The notes: generated from the letters alone by a model not told the origin. A stretch of DNA of 64,000 nt from Bacillus pumilus (GCF_003431975.1 NZ_CP027116.1:1674001-1738000), one strand, 5' to 3'. Counted from the stretch's first letter, positions 1-9,651 are shown. Numbers and translations: made by a program.

Positions 1-653
1 TTCCTTATATTGTCGTCATCGTTGACGAGCTTGCAGATTTAATGATGGTTGCTTCCTCTGATGTAGAAGATTCTATTACAAGACTTTCGCAAATGGCTCG
101 TGCCGCCGGGATTCATTTAATTATCGCCACACAAAGACCTTCTGTCGATGTTATTACAGGTGTCATTAAAGCCAACATTCCATCCCGCATTGCGTTTAGT
201 GTGTCCTCGCAAACAGATTCAAGGACGATTCTTGATATGGGAGGCGCAGAAAAACTGCTCGGCAGAGGGGATATGCTGTTCTTACCAGTAGGAGCAAATA
301 AACCGGTTCGTGTGCAGGGTGCCTTTTTATCAGATGAAGAAGTAGAGCATGTCGTTGATCATGTCATCACCCAGCAAAAAGCACAATATCAGGAAGAAAT
401 GATTCCAACTGAAGAAACGCAGGAGCAACTTGCATCTGTTGAAGATGATCTATATGATGAAGCGGTGGAACTCATCATCGGCATGCAGACGGCGTCTGTC
501 TCGATGCTTCAAAGAAGATTCCGCATCGGCTACACCCGAGCGGCACGCTTAATTGACGCCATGGAAGAGCGGGGTGTTGTCGGTCCTTATGAAGGAAGTA
601 AACCGAGAGAAGTGCTGCTATCAAAAGAACAATATGACGAGCTCTCTTCATAA
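1..653 (+). CDS. spoIIIE: DNA translocase SpoIIIE, C-terminal part (5' truncated by window)
   Basis: Last 216 residues of the septal DNA pump that moves the chromosome into the forespore. The frame is open from base 3, so the start lies outside the window. The Walker B strand [13 protein letters not shown] is at the very beginning, followed by the FtsK-core signature [25 protein letters not shown]. The last about 65 residues form the winged-helix gamma domain ([20 protein letters not shown]), which reads SRS orientation sequences on DNA in this family. It is followed by ymfC, as in B. subtilis. The FtsK paralogue SftA is less likely given this neighbourhood. Confidence 0.95.
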   Translation, partial: PYIVVIVDELADLMMVASSDVEDSITRLSQMARAAGIHLIIATQRPSVDVITGVIKANIPSRIAFSVSSQTDSRTILDMGGAEKLLGRGDMLFLPVGANKPVRVQGAFLSDEEVEHVVDHVITQQKAQYQEEMIPTEETQEQLASVEDDLYDEAVELIIGMQTASVSMLQRRFRIGYTRAARLIDAMEERGVVGPYEGSKPREVLLSKEQYDELSS

Positions 654-668
654 TTCGAAGAGAGCTTT
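640..668 (+). terminator. hairpin overlapping the spoIIIE stop codon
   Basis: Perfect 10-bp arms AGCTCTCTTC / GAAGAGAGCT with a 7-nt loop, the left arm inside the last codons of spoIIIE. The T run after it is poor (TTCCTG), so termination may be weak. Confidence 0.45.
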
Positions 669-816
669 CCTGAAAAAAGTAAACAATAGTATGATTATGT
701 TAACTGGAAGTCAGACTATTTATTTATTTGCAAAAACATGATATAGTTATGTTCAACTTATCTCGGAATAGAGATTTCTCATCTTATCATTTGCATTGAT
801 TAGACGGAGGGAAAAC

Positions 817-1542
817 ATGTCGACGAAAACAGACAATCGCCATTTATATTTGAAAGTGATTGACCGTATTAAAGAAGATATTCAAACAGGCGTATATGCC
901 GAAAAAGAAAAGCTGCCTTCTGAGTTTGAGCTCTCAAAGCTTTTAGGCGTGAGCAGAGCGACACTGCGTGAAGCCCTTCGTATATTAGAAGAAGAGAAGT
1001 ATTTAATAAGAAGGCATGGTGTAGGGACTTTCGTCAACTCAAGACCGCTTTTTTCTACGGGCATTGAACAGCTGACGAGTGTCACGAAAATGATTGAGCA
1101 GGTCAATATGACGCCTGGTACTATCTTTTTATCCTCGCAAGAAGGGGACCCAACAGAGAATGATGTCATTCGTTTTCAATGTGATGAATCTGATGAGATT
1201 TTCTCAATGGAACGAGTGCGAACAGCAGATGGACAGCCAGTGGTTTATTGCTTAGATAAAATTCCAGTCAAGCATCTTCCCGCTTCCTTTACACATGAAG
1301 AAGAGTCGCTTTTTGAGCTGTTTGGAAGAGAACCACACAGCGGGATTAAATATGCAGTTGCTGACATTGAGCCAATTGGCTACCACGATCAGATTTCACC
1401 AATACTAGAATGTGATCCTGAAACAGCATTATTATTACTGAAACAAATGCATTATGATCAGGATGATCAGCCGGTCTTATACTCACTCAATTATTTTCGA
1501 GCGGATAAATTCAGCTTTCATGTGATACGAAAACGATTTTAA
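817..1542 (+). CDS. ymfC: GntR-family transcriptional regulator YmfC
   Basis: A 241-residue HutC-subfamily regulator. The N-terminal winged helix (about residues 10-75) carries the typical [29 protein letters not shown] block. The C-terminal two-thirds is a UTRA-type ligand domain ([14 protein letters not shown]... ending in [18 protein letters not shown]). The start is the ATG 6 nt after GGAGGG; an upstream ATT start would precede the Shine-Dalgarno. It lies between spoIIIE and ymfD as in B. subtilis, and may control ymfD. Its ligand is unknown. Confidence 0.9.
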   Translation: MSTKTDNRHLYLKVIDRIKEDIQTGVYAEKEKLPSEFELSKLLGVSRATLREALRILEEEKYLIRRHGVGTFVNSRPLFSTGIEQLTSVTKMIEQVNMTPGTIFLSSQEGDPTENDVIRFQCDESDEIFSMERVRTADGQPVVYCLDKIPVKHLPASFTHEEESLFELFGREPHSGIKYAVADIEPIGYHDQISPILECDPETALLLLKQMHYDQDDQPVLYSLNYFRADKFSFHVIRKRF

Positions 1543-1543
1543 C

Positions 1544-1574
1544 AAGCAGTCGCTTCCATAGGCGATTGCTTTTT
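1544..1574 (+). terminator. terminator after ymfC
   Basis: GC-containing stem AAGCAGTCGC / GGCGATTGCTT (G-U pairs allowed), loop TTCCATA, then TTTTG. Confidence 0.6.
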
Positions 1575-1641
1575 GTTTGCCCATACATAAAACCCGTCAA
1601 ACTTGCCACACTAAGTCTTAACAGTATATAGAATTGGGTGA

Positions 1642-2874
1642 ATGATGTTGGGCGAGAAAACAGTCAGTAAAAAGAATATTATTGCATTATCATCAGTGCC
1701 TTTAATCATGACACTTGGGAACTCGATGCTAATTCCCGTATTGCCAGAGATAGAAAAGACACTCTCCATCACTTCCTTTCAAGTCTCCCTCATTATTACG
1801 GTATACTCTGTTGTAGCCATCTTATGTATTCCAATCGCCGGTTATTTATCGGACCGAATCGGGCGGAAAAAGGTGCTGCTGCCTTGTCTGTTAATCGCAG
1901 GACTTGGTGGGGCTGTGGCAGCAGTTGCCTCAACCATCATGACAGAACCCTACATGTGGATCCTATTTGGCAGGGTCCTTCAAGGTGTTGGCTCAGCAGG
2001 GGCAGCACCTGTCGTTATGCCGTTTATAGGAGATTTGTTTCATGATGATGAAGAAGTGAGTGCAGGACTTGGCGCCATTGAAACCTCCAACACAGCAGGA
2101 AAGGTTTTAAGCCCTATTATCGGGGCGCTTCTTGCTTCATGGTTCTGGTTTGTGCCGTTTTGGTTTATTCCGTTCTTTTCAATCATCAGCTTTCTCATGG
2201 TACTGTTCATGGTAGAGTCTGCGAAAAAACAGGAGGACCCGCCTACATTCAAAGAATTTTTAAAATCAACAAAGACCATTTTTAAGCATGAAGGGCGCTG
2301 GCTTTATGCCATTTTTGCAATTGGCGGTTTTATCATGTTTCTTCTTTTTGGTGTGCTCTTTTACTTATCTGATAACCTAGAGGCAGCTTATCAAATAAAG
2401 GGTGTCAAAAAAGGGCTGTTGCTTAGTATCCCGCTCCTTTTTCTATCCGTCAGTTCCTACGTTGCTGGGAAAACAATTGGAAAAGAAAAAGGGAAGATGA
2501 GAATCTTTTTAATCGTCGGCATGGCCTTGTTATCACTTTCCTATATATTTTTATGGTGGAATCACAGTTTTTACGTATTGTTCGTCTGCTTAAGCGTTGG
2601 CGGTGTTGGCATCGGCATGGTGCTGCCTGCACTTGATGCCCTAATCACAGAAGGAATAGAAAAGGAGCAGTGCGGAACAATCACGTCATTTTACAGCAGT
2701 ATGCGTTTTATCGGTGTCGCTTTAGGACCTCCGATTTACGCTTATTTGATGGATAAAGGGGACGCGATTGTTTTTATTCTCTCGACCATTTGCAGTCTCA
2801 TTTCACTATTTTTGGTGCTCTTTTTCATCCAACCAGATAAAGAGGATGAAAGTGAACAATTAAAAACGGTCTAA
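1642..2874 (+). CDS. ymfD: MFS drug/siderophore exporter YmfD
   Basis: A 410-residue major facilitator with about 12 membrane segments. The motif-A loop GYLSDRIGRKK is at about residues 65-75, and a DHA1-type segment GRVLQGVGSAGAAPVVMPFIGDLF follows. In B. subtilis YmfD has been linked to export of the siderophore bacillibactin; that substrate here is inference from orthology and position. ATG at 1642 or 1645 is possible; the Shine-Dalgarno (TTGGGTG) is weak. It has its own terminator and follows the GntR gene in the same direction. Confidence 0.88.
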   Translation: MMLGEKTVSKKNIIALSSVPLIMTLGNSMLIPVLPEIEKTLSITSFQVSLIITVYSVVAILCIPIAGYLSDRIGRKKVLLPCLLIAGLGGAVAAVASTIMTEPYMWILFGRVLQGVGSAGAAPVVMPFIGDLFHDDEEVSAGLGAIETSNTAGKVLSPIIGALLASWFWFVPFWFIPFFSIISFLMVLFMVESAKKQEDPPTFKEFLKSTKTIFKHEGRWLYAIFAIGGFIMFLLFGVLFYLSDNLEAAYQIKGVKKGLLLSIPLLFLSVSSYVAGKTIGKEKGKMRIFLIVGMALLSLSYIFLWWNHSFYVLFVCLSVGGVGIGMVLPALDALITEGIEKEQCGTITSFYSSMRFIGVALGPPIYAYLMDKGDAIVFILSTICSLISLFLVLFFIQPDKEDESEQLKTV

Positions 2875-2878
2875 ACAT

Positions 2879-2912
2879 AGAAAAAGACGGTATTTTGCCA
2901 TCTTTTTTCTTT
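2879..2912 (+). terminator. terminator after ymfD
   Basis: Stem AAAAAGACGG / CCATCTTTTT (one G-U) around TATTTTG, running into a T-rich tract. Confidence 0.6.
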
Positions 2913-2920
2913 TTTATAAA

Positions 2921-2949
2921 TTGACATGTAAAATTTTGATAGTTAAACT
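2921..2949 (+). promoter_or_regulatory. promoter with MarR-like operator for the first MmpL transporter
   Basis: TTGACA (2921-2926), 17-nt spacer, TAAACT (2944-2949). The -10 is embedded in TAGTTAAACT, which also overlaps the -10 of the marR-mmpL operon at 9128-9137. This suggests control by the same MarR protein. Confidence 0.55.
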
Positions 2950-2980
2950 AATGTATAGTAATATCTTTTAAATTATCCCA

Positions 2981-3188
2981 ATAAGGAGGTGCTCAAAAAC
3001 ATTCAATTTCTGTCCTTCTTTAGGCAGAAATTGAGCCCGCGTGATGATGATGATGTGTTTCTTCAACACGAAAAGACAATTGAATAGGTCATCCTGCCAT
3101 TAGCACGTTGAAGGAGACACAGTCAGCACTTCAGACACGTTCAAATACAGCAAATTGATTGATGAACTAGAAGGAGCTTGAAGCAGCT
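2981..3188 (+). promoter_or_regulatory. long 5' leader with orphan Shine-Dalgarno and hairpin
   Basis: About 200 nt separate the promoter from the transporter start. The leader has a strong Shine-Dalgarno (AAGGAGGTG, 2983-2991) with no conventional start codon behind it. A hairpin follows: 9-bp perfect arms CAATTTCTG (3004-3012) and CAGAAATTG (3025-3033), extendable by wobble pairs, with no T run after it. A frame open from GTG 2989 to 3087 would give 32 residues, but that GTG overlaps the Shine-Dalgarno. Either a leader-peptide/attenuation region or the remains of a deleted gene. Confidence 0.4.
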
Positions 3189-6100
3189 ATGTTGCAAATA
3201 ATTAAAGCAAGATGGATTGTATTAGTGGTGTGGATGATAACAGCTGTGATTCTGTTTATTACTGCACCCAATTTAGAGGACTTAACAAGAGAAAAAGGGC
3301 AATTAAAGGTTCCGGAGGGGACACCGACGGCTGAGGCACTTCACTTATTGGATAAGCTATCAGATCATAACGGGAAAAAAGATACGGGTGTCATTGTATT
3401 CTCCGAACAACATCTGTTCCCTAATAAGGAGCAGGAATTAAAAAAGGCTTTATCTGCACTCATGACACATGCCCCAGACCTCCACATTGACGGAATTACT
3501 TCGTATTTTCATGTAGATCCGGACATTCAAAAACAACTTCTATCAAAGGATAAAAGTACACTTCTTGTTCCATTCAAATTCGACCACTACGAAATAAAAG
3601 CTGTGAAGATGAAAGAACAAATTGAGGAAGTTTTAAAGCCCTATCAAGTTTCATATGAAATGACGGGTCAAAAATTTGTGGATTCAGATGTCATTAAGAG
3701 CTCCCAGCAAGGTCTGAAGAAAACTGAACTTATTACGATGGTCTTTATTTTCTTTATTTTAATTATTGTGTTCAGATCGATTTTGGCACCTGTTGTTCCG
3801 CTTATTACGATCGGCATTTCTTACGCTGTCAGCCGGTGTATTGTGGCTTTTCTAGTAGAATATACGCAATTTCCTCTATCTAATTTTACTCAGATTTTTA
3901 TGGTAGCTATTATGTTCGGTATAGGAACAGACTATTGTATTTTACTGTTAAGCCGTTTTAAAGAGGAGATTGGTCAAGGTCGTGATGTCAAAGAGTCAAT
4001 TATCATCACATACAAATGTGCAGGAAAAACGGTCTTTTTCAGCGGGTTAGCCGTGTTAGTCGGCTTCTCAAGCATTGGATTTGCTAAATTCCAATTGTAT
4101 CAGTCAGCCGTTAGTGTTGCTGTTGGAGTTGGCATTCTGCTGATTGCCCTTGTCACCATTGTTCCCTTTTTCATGTCTGTTTTTGGAAAATCTCTATTCT
4201 GGCCATCTAAAAGAGAAAACATTCGCCACCCGCAAAGTAAAATGTGGGAATGGGCGGGTCGCTTTTCATTTAAAAGGCCGCTGATCAGCCTAGGTTTAGT
4301 CGCATTGATTACAGTGCCTCCTATTCTGATATATGACGGCACACTATCTTATAACAGTCTAAATGAGATTGGCAAAAAGTATGAGTCAGTGTCTGCATTT
4401 AATACAATATCAGAGCAATTTGGCTTTGGTGAAGCGCTGCCTTTAAATGTACTTGTTGAAAGTGACAATGAGTTAGATAACCAAGAAAAGATTGTCATCA
4501 TTGAGAAACTGACCCGTAAACTAAATGATATTGACGAAGTGAAAGCAGTCCGCAGTGTCACTCGTCCTGTTGGAAACGGGCTAAGTCAGCTTTATGTCAC
4601 CTCTCAAGCAAAAGAACTTGGAGGAGAGCTTGGCAAAGGCCACGATGGAATCGGAAAAATTTCAGATGGATTAACCGAAGCAAATCTCGCCCTTCTCAAA
4701 CAGAAACCCAAAATTCAAGAATCCGCTAAAGGAATTGATCAGCTGATTGATGGAACGAAAGCGATCAAAAGCGGAGTAGGCGAAGTAAGAGAGTCCCTGA
4801 TCTCTTTAGAAGATGGGGTGAGGCGCAGTAAAGATGGTGTCGGCACCATTCGAAGTAAAATCCAAAAAGCGAAAAAAGAATTAGAGCAAGAATATCGCAG
4901 CAGTGAAGCGATGATTCAAGAGCTTAAGCGAGTAGTCAATACGCTGGACCGGCATGCAAAATCGAATCAGCAGTTGATAGCAACCATTCAAAAAGTAAAA
5001 AAATCCTACGAAAACGTTTCGTTTGAAGCACTTGAAAAACGTCTTCCGGAAGTAAAAGAGTTTGAAGAGTATAAAGAAATCAAGAAAGTGTTTAAAGACA
5101 CAAAAGAAATGCTTGATCAAGCAGGGGATCAAATGAGTGAGTATGAAGAGGAAGCCTCTCTGTTTAAAGAAAAGATTAAGAAGGCAGATGCAGTGATTCA
5201 AACCTTTTCAAGCAAGCAAAAAGAAGTGAAACAGCAAGTGCGAGCACTCATGGAAGGGCTTGATCAAATTTATGATGGACTTGATCAAACAAATGAAGGA
5301 CAAAAACAATTAATCAAAGAAATGCCTAAAATTGAAGATGGCGCAGATCAGCTGACAGACGGGCAAAAAGCCATTAAAAAAGGGTTTAATCAGCTTTCAT
5401 CAAAACTTACATTATTAACAGATGGATTAGGTGAAAGTATTGAAGGGCTTGAGCAGGTCAAAAGTGGCTTCACCGAAGCGGATGGTTACTTAAAGCAGCT
5501 GCAGCAAGCACCAGATGAAGAAATAACAGGCTGGTTTATTCCAGAAGAGGTACTGAAACGTCATGAATTTAAGCAAATCTTTCAAACGTATATGTCTCCA
5601 GATCGTAAATTAACAACCTTTGAAGTCATATTAAATGTGAATCCATACAGTAATGAAGCGATGAAAGGTGTTGCGAAAATTGAAGACACCCTTGATCAAT
5701 ATTTACCTGTCAGCGGGCTTAAGAATGCAAATTATGGTGTGTCTGGTATCTCAAGTCTTAATGTAGATTTAAAAGAAACATCTGACGGTGACTTTATTCG
5801 AACGGTCATTTTCATGTTAATTGGTATCTTTATCATTTTAATTATATTATTACGGTCAATCGTCATGCCGATATACTTAACACTTTCACTCATTTTAACG
5901 TATTTTACATCCATCGGTTTAACTGAATGGATATTTAAAACATTTTTTGGCTACGATGGTGTCAGCTGGGCTGTCCCATTTTTCAGCTTTGTCATTCTTG
6001 TCACCCTCGGCATTGATTATTCGATCTTCTTGATGGATCGCTTTAATGAATGGAAGGGAGAGCATGTGCAAGCATCGATGATATCAGCGATGAGAAATAT

Positions 6101-6305
6101 GGGTTCCGTCATTATTTCAGCAGTCGCGATATTAGCGGGGACCTTCGCCGCCATGCTGCCATCCGGTGTATTGTCACTTGTTGAAATTGCAACGGTCATA
6201 CTCATTGGACTTTTATTATATGCGTTTGTTGTATTGCCACTATTTATCCCAGTCATGGTTCGTATTTTCGGTAAATGGAATTGGTGGCCCTTTAGAATGA
6301 AATAA
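3189..6305 (+). CDS. MmpL/RND-family transporter, first copy
   Basis: A 1,038-residue membrane protein with two MMPL (PF03176-type) halves. TM1 is at the N terminus (IIKARWIVLVVWMI), a five-helix bundle at about 180-350 contains FGIGTDYCILLLSRF, and a second bundle at about 870-1035 contains LGIDYSIFLMDRFNE. The Asp-Tyr pairs are the expected proton-relay positions. Between them (about 480-770) is an external coiled-coil with YhgE/Pip-like G-L repeats. It is close to the second copy at 9629, and resembles B. subtilis YdgH (885 residues) but is longer. Substrate unknown; lipids or amphiphilic drugs are likely. ATG 3189 fits by alignment with its paralogue, although the AAGGAG is 12 nt away. 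Confidence 0.88.
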   Translation: MLQIIKARWIVLVVWMITAVILFITAPNLEDLTREKGQLKVPEGTPTAEALHLLDKLSDHNGKKDTGVIVFSEQHLFPNKEQELKKALSALMTHAPDLHIDGITSYFHVDPDIQKQLLSKDKSTLLVPFKFDHYEIKAVKMKEQIEEVLKPYQVSYEMTGQKFVDSDVIKSSQQGLKKTELITMVFIFFILIIVFRSILAPVVPLITIGISYAVSRCIVAFLVEYTQFPLSNFTQIFMVAIMFGIGTDYCILLLSRFKEEIGQGRDVKESIIITYKCAGKTVFFSGLAVLVGFSSIGFAKFQLYQSAVSVAVGVGILLIALVTIVPFFMSVFGKSLFWPSKRENIRHPQSKMWEWAGRFSFKRPLISLGLVALITVPPILIYDGTLSYNSLNEIGKKYESVSAFNTISEQFGFGEALPLNVLVESDNELDNQEKIVIIEKLTRKLNDIDEVKAVRSVTRPVGNGLSQLYVTSQAKELGGELGKGHDGIGKISDGLTEANLALLKQKPKIQESAKGIDQLIDGTKAIKSGVGEVRESLISLEDGVRRSKDGVGTIRSKIQKAKKELEQEYRSSEAMIQELKRVVNTLDRHAKSNQQLIATIQKVKKSYENVSFEALEKRLPEVKEFEEYKEIKKVFKDTKEMLDQAGDQMSEYEEEASLFKEKIKKADAVIQTFSSKQKEVKQQVRALMEGLDQIYDGLDQTNEGQKQLIKEMPKIEDGADQLTDGQKAIKKGFNQLSSKLTLLTDGLGESIEGLEQVKSGFTEADGYLKQLQQAPDEEITGWFIPEEVLKRHEFKQIFQTYMSPDRKLTTFEVILNVNPYSNEAMKGVAKIEDTLDQYLPVSGLKNANYGVSGISSLNVDLKETSDGDFIRTVIFMLIGIFIILIILLRSIVMPIYLTLSLILTYFTSIGLTEWIFKTFFGYDGVSWAVPFFSFVILVTLGIDYSIFLMDRFNEWKGEHVQASMISAMRNMGSVIISAVAILAGTFAAMLPSGVLSLVEIATVILIGLLLYAFVVLPLFIPVMVRIFGKWNWWPFRMK

Positions 6306-6310
6306 AGACC

Positions 6311-6345
6311 GGCGTCTCTGCTTATAGCAGAGGCGTTTTTATTTC
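6311..6345 (+). terminator. terminator after first MmpL gene
   Basis: GCGTCTCTGC / GCAGAGGCG stem with loop TTATA, followed by TTTTTATTT. Confidence 0.75.
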
Positions 6346-6450
6346 CTATCCTTTCCTCTGATTGATATAATGTCTATTAAATGGCTGTTTCACGTATATA
6401 TCAGCTATGTTCTAATACATAATAAATAGGATGAACAAAGGAGGTTTCTC

Positions 6451-7731
6451 ATGACGTACTTACAAGAGAAGACACTAGACACACCTGGTCTTCATACTCA
6501 TATTGTCAAAACAGAAAAATTTAAAACTGTGACGATCCTTTTTAAAATGCTTGCGCCTCTATCCAAAGACGACGTCACCATGCGTTCTCTTTTCCCGCAT
6601 GTGCTGTTAAGAGGAACAGAAAAAATGCCGAAAACAGGACAGCTGCGTGCTTATTTTGATGAGCTCTATGGTGCAACTGTTTCCGCAGACATGGCGAAAA
6701 AAGGGGAGAATCACATCATTACCTTCCGCCTGGAAATGGCGAATGAAAAATATTTAAAGGATCAAACTCCCTTACTAGAAAAAGGGATTGCTTTACTATC
6801 TGACCTATTATTCCACCCGTATGTTGAAGATGGGGTGTTTAGTTCGTTATATGTAGACCAAGAAAAACGCACATTAAAACAACGTATTCAAGCCGTGTAT
6901 GATGACAAAATGCGCTACTCGAACTTAAGACTTGTGCAGGAAATGTGTAAAGGCGAACCGTATGCACTGCACGTTAATGGAGAAATGGAAGACATTGAAA
7001 CGATCACATCCCACTCGCTTTTTAAAGCGTATGAGCATGCACTTCAATCCAACCAGCTGGATCTTTATGTTGTGGGAGATGTTGATGAGCAAGACATCAG
7101 CCGAATGGTCTCTCAATATTTCAAAACAAGTGAAAGAGAACCAGTCAAGCAACAGGCTGAATCAACAAGATCCCATCAAGAACCAAAAGAAGTCATTGAT
7201 GAAGAGGACGTAAAGCAAGGCAAGCTGAATATTGGCTTTCGCACGCATACGACGATTGCAGATGACGATTATCCAGCGCTGCATTTGTTTAATGGTATAT
7301 TCGGCGGCTTCTCCCATTCGAAGCTATTCATCAACGTTCGGGAAAAAGCAAGCCTTGCGTACTACGCTGTGTCTAGACTTGAGAGCTTTAAAGGGTTGAT
7401 GATGGTCATGTCAGGAATTGAAGTCGGCAACTACCAGCAGGCGGTAGACATCATTAAAGAACAATTTAAAGCGATGCAAAATGGTGATTTTTCAGATGAA
7501 GTGATTGAGCAAACAAAGGCTGTCGTCAAAAACCAGCTGCTTGAAACCATTGATACATCTTATGGGACAGCAGAATATCTGTATCAGCATGTCGTTGTGC
7601 CAACAGGGGAAACCCTTGATTCCTTTTTAGACGCACTTGACCAAGTGACAAAAGAAGACATCATCAAAGTAGGTCAGAAAATTGAATGGGATACGACCTA
7701 TTTTCTTAAAGGAACGGAGGGTGCTTCATGA
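6451..7731 (+). CDS. ymfF: M16-family peptidase-like protein YmfF (catalytic motif absent)
   Basis: A 426-residue M16 (pitrilysin/MPP fold) protein. Where active members have HxxEH, this one reads FPHVLLRGTEKMP, so the zinc site is missing and it is probably the non-catalytic partner. The C-terminal half keeps the fold (FNGIFGGFSHSKLFINVREKASLAYYAVS). It starts at the ATG after AAAGGAGG and overlaps ymfH by 4 nt (ATGA), implying translational coupling and a YmfF/YmfH heterodimer, comparable with AlbE/AlbF of subtilosin processing. The physiological substrate is unknown. Confidence 0.88.
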   Translation: MTYLQEKTLDTPGLHTHIVKTEKFKTVTILFKMLAPLSKDDVTMRSLFPHVLLRGTEKMPKTGQLRAYFDELYGATVSADMAKKGENHIITFRLEMANEKYLKDQTPLLEKGIALLSDLLFHPYVEDGVFSSLYVDQEKRTLKQRIQAVYDDKMRYSNLRLVQEMCKGEPYALHVNGEMEDIETITSHSLFKAYEHALQSNQLDLYVVGDVDEQDISRMVSQYFKTSEREPVKQQAESTRSHQEPKEVIDEEDVKQGKLNIGFRTHTTIADDDYPALHLFNGIFGGFSHSKLFINVREKASLAYYAVSRLESFKGLMMVMSGIEVGNYQQAVDIIKEQFKAMQNGDFSDEVIEQTKAVVKNQLLETIDTSYGTAEYLYQHVVVPTGETLDSFLDALDQVTKEDIIKVGQKIEWDTTYFLKGTEGAS

Positions 7732-9020
7732 CAGTGAAAACAATTCAATTCGATCAGCTGCAAGAAACGGTCTATCACGAGAAAATGGAAAGCGGACTTG
7801 ACGTCTACGTGCTACCAAAGCAAGGGTTTAACAAAACCTATGCGACCTTTACGACAAAATATGGTTCAGTCGACAACGAATTTGTGCCGCTTGGCAAAGA
7901 AGACATGATTCGAGTGCCTGACGGAATTGCCCATTTCTTAGAGCATAAGCTGTTTGAAAAAGAAGATGGCGACGTGTTTCATACATTTAGTAAGCAAGGT
8001 GCATCCGCAAATGCTTTCACAACGTTTACGAGAACGGCTTACTTGTTCTCAAGCACTTCAAATGTCGAGCAAAATCTTGAGACACTCATTGATTTTGTGC
8101 AAGAGCCATATTTTACAGAAAAGACGGTTGAAAAAGAAAAGGGCATCATTGGTCAAGAAATTAACATGTATGATGACAACCCAGACTGGCGTTTATTTTT
8201 CGGTCTGATTGAAAATCTATATCAAAAGCATCCCGTGAGAATTGATATAGCTGGAACAGTGGAAAGTATTGCTCCGATCACAAAAGATCATTTGTATGAA
8301 TGCTATGAAACGTTCTATCATCCGAGCAATATGCTTCTATTCGTTGTCGGTCCTGTTGATCCGAAGCAAATATTAGATCAAGTCAGAGCGAATCAAGCGA
8401 AGAAGCCATTTACAGACCAGCCAGAGATCAAACGAAAAGACATCAATGAGCCTGAGGGTGTGTACAGGAAAGAATACGAACTTCCAATGAACGTACAAGG
8501 CTCGAAATGTATGTTTGGGTTAAAAACAAAAAATCCGCATAAAAAAGGAAGTCAGCTGCTAAAGCACGAGCTTGGGATGAATCTCATTTTAGAGACGCTG
8601 TTTGGCAAAAGCTCCTTACAATATGAACAGATGTATGAAAAAGGATTAATTGATGAAACCTTCAGCTACGACTATACGGAAGAGGGCGGCTTTGGCTTCA
8701 CGTCAGTTGGCGGAGATACAAATGATCCTGATCAGCTGGCAAAAGAATTAAAAGAAACCCTTCTTCAAGCAAAGAACTTGATTTCAGAAGAAAAAATCGA
8801 GCTCGCGCGCAAGAAGAAAATCGGCAGCTTTCTAAAAGCCATGAACTCTCCAGAATACATTGCGAACCAATTCACTCGTTATGCATTTTTAGACATGAGT
8901 TTATTTGATGTCGTGACCATGCTTGAACAAATCAAATTAGCCGACATTCAGCAAATTATAGAAGAAGAAATTGATGAAGAACGGATGTCCGTCTTCAAAG
9001 TCGTCCCGAAAACAAAATAA
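7728..9020 (+). CDS. ymfH: M16-family zinc metallopeptidase YmfH
   Basis: A 430-residue M16 peptidase with an intact inverted zinc motif HFLEH (about residues 69-73, in GIAHFLEHKLFEKEDGD) and the downstream glutamate in EKEKGIIGQEINMYDDNP. It has two tandem M16 domains of about 215 residues. It is co-translated with the inactive partner YmfF, so the pair should form one cytosolic peptidase chamber. B. subtilis has the same pair here. Role unknown; processing of a peptide or protein quality control is plausible. Confidence 0.9.
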   Translation: MTVKTIQFDQLQETVYHEKMESGLDVYVLPKQGFNKTYATFTTKYGSVDNEFVPLGKEDMIRVPDGIAHFLEHKLFEKEDGDVFHTFSKQGASANAFTTFTRTAYLFSSTSNVEQNLETLIDFVQEPYFTEKTVEKEKGIIGQEINMYDDNPDWRLFFGLIENLYQKHPVRIDIAGTVESIAPITKDHLYECYETFYHPSNMLLFVVGPVDPKQILDQVRANQAKKPFTDQPEIKRKDINEPEGVYRKEYELPMNVQGSKCMFGLKTKNPHKKGSQLLKHELGMNLILETLFGKSSLQYEQMYEKGLIDETFSYDYTEEGGFGFTSVGGDTNDPDQLAKELKETLLQAKNLISEEKIELARKKKIGSFLKAMNSPEYIANQFTRYAFLDMSLFDVVTMLEQIKLADIQQIIEEEIDEERMSVFKVVPKTK

Positions 9021-9030
9021 ATAAAAAAAG

Positions 9031-9062
9031 ACAAACTCTGATCAAAAGAGTTTGTTTTTTTT
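9031..9062 (+). terminator. terminator after ymfFH
   Basis: Perfect ACAAACTCT / AGAGTTTGT stem with loop GATCAAA, then a run of nine or more T. Confidence 0.85.
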
Positions 9063-9105
9063 TATGCCTCATTTGAAAAAAGCATGTGATTTATGAGGAT
9101 TTTCA

Positions 9106-9160
9106 TTGACAATCATTTTGTTCATTAGTTAAACTCTTTAATAGTTAAATACTTAAACTA
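9106..9160 (+). promoter_or_regulatory. promoter and MarR operator of the marR-mmpL operon
   Basis: TTGACA (9106-9111), 18-nt spacer, TAAACT (9130-9135) inside TAGTTAAACT. Just downstream, 9142-9160 is an imperfect palindrome TAGTTAAATACTTAAACTA, the size and AT-richness typical of MarR operators. Autorepression by the next gene is inferred. Confidence 0.6.
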
Positions 9161-9174
9161 AAAAGGAGCAGCGT

Positions 9175-9651
9175 ATGGAACAAAATAAAATTGCACAGCT
9201 CATTCAGAGGTATGCAGACGTCTATCTCATGATGGAGAAAAAAGTATCGAGTATGATCACGGAAAAGCTTGATAAAGAGCTGACGCTCGATCAGTACTAC
9301 TCGCTTCGATACATCAATTTACATCCCGGTTGTACATCAACGGACCTTGCAAATGTATGTAATGTGAACAAAAGTGCGGTAACATCCATGACCAATCGTC
9401 TGTTTACGAAAAACTATATTGTCCGCGAGCACGATCAAGCTGATCGAAGAAATGTTCATCTGTACGTTACGCCAGAGGGCAAAGATGTGGTCAGCCGAAT
9501 GGAAAAGCAGCTTCAGGATCTCGTTCGATCTTATTTTGAAAAGCTGGAAGAAAAAGAAATGGAATCATTTATTCAAACATATGAAAAGATCTATCAAGTC
9601 ATCATCGAAGAGGAGGCACAAAGTACTAATGAGAGCAATCATAAAGGGTAG
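9175..9651 (+). CDS. MarR-family transcriptional regulator
   Basis: 158 residues with a central winged helix (about 30-115): LTLDQYYSLRYINLHPGCTSTDLANVCNVNKSAVTSMTNRL followed by the wing DQADRRNVHLYVTPEGK. ATG follows AAAAAGGAGC. Its 3' end overlaps the MmpL gene by 23 nt, so the two are one operon and probably translationally coupled. The pair resembles B. subtilis ydgG-ydgH. It likely represses its own operon and perhaps the other MmpL gene 6 kb upstream. Confidence 0.88.
   Translation: MEQNKIAQLIQRYADVYLMMEKKVSSMITEKLDKELTLDQYYSLRYINLHPGCTSTDLANVCNVNKSAVTSMTNRLFTKNYIVREHDQADRRNVHLYVTPEGKDVVSRMEKQLQDLVRSYFEKLEEKEMESFIQTYEKIYQVIIEEEAQSTNESNHKG

Noticed and set aside
9419..9628. N-terminal extension of the second MmpL protein into marR
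   Set aside because: The extra 70 residues are the marR sequence in another frame; ATG 9629 has a good Shine-Dalgarno and aligns with the start of the paralogue.
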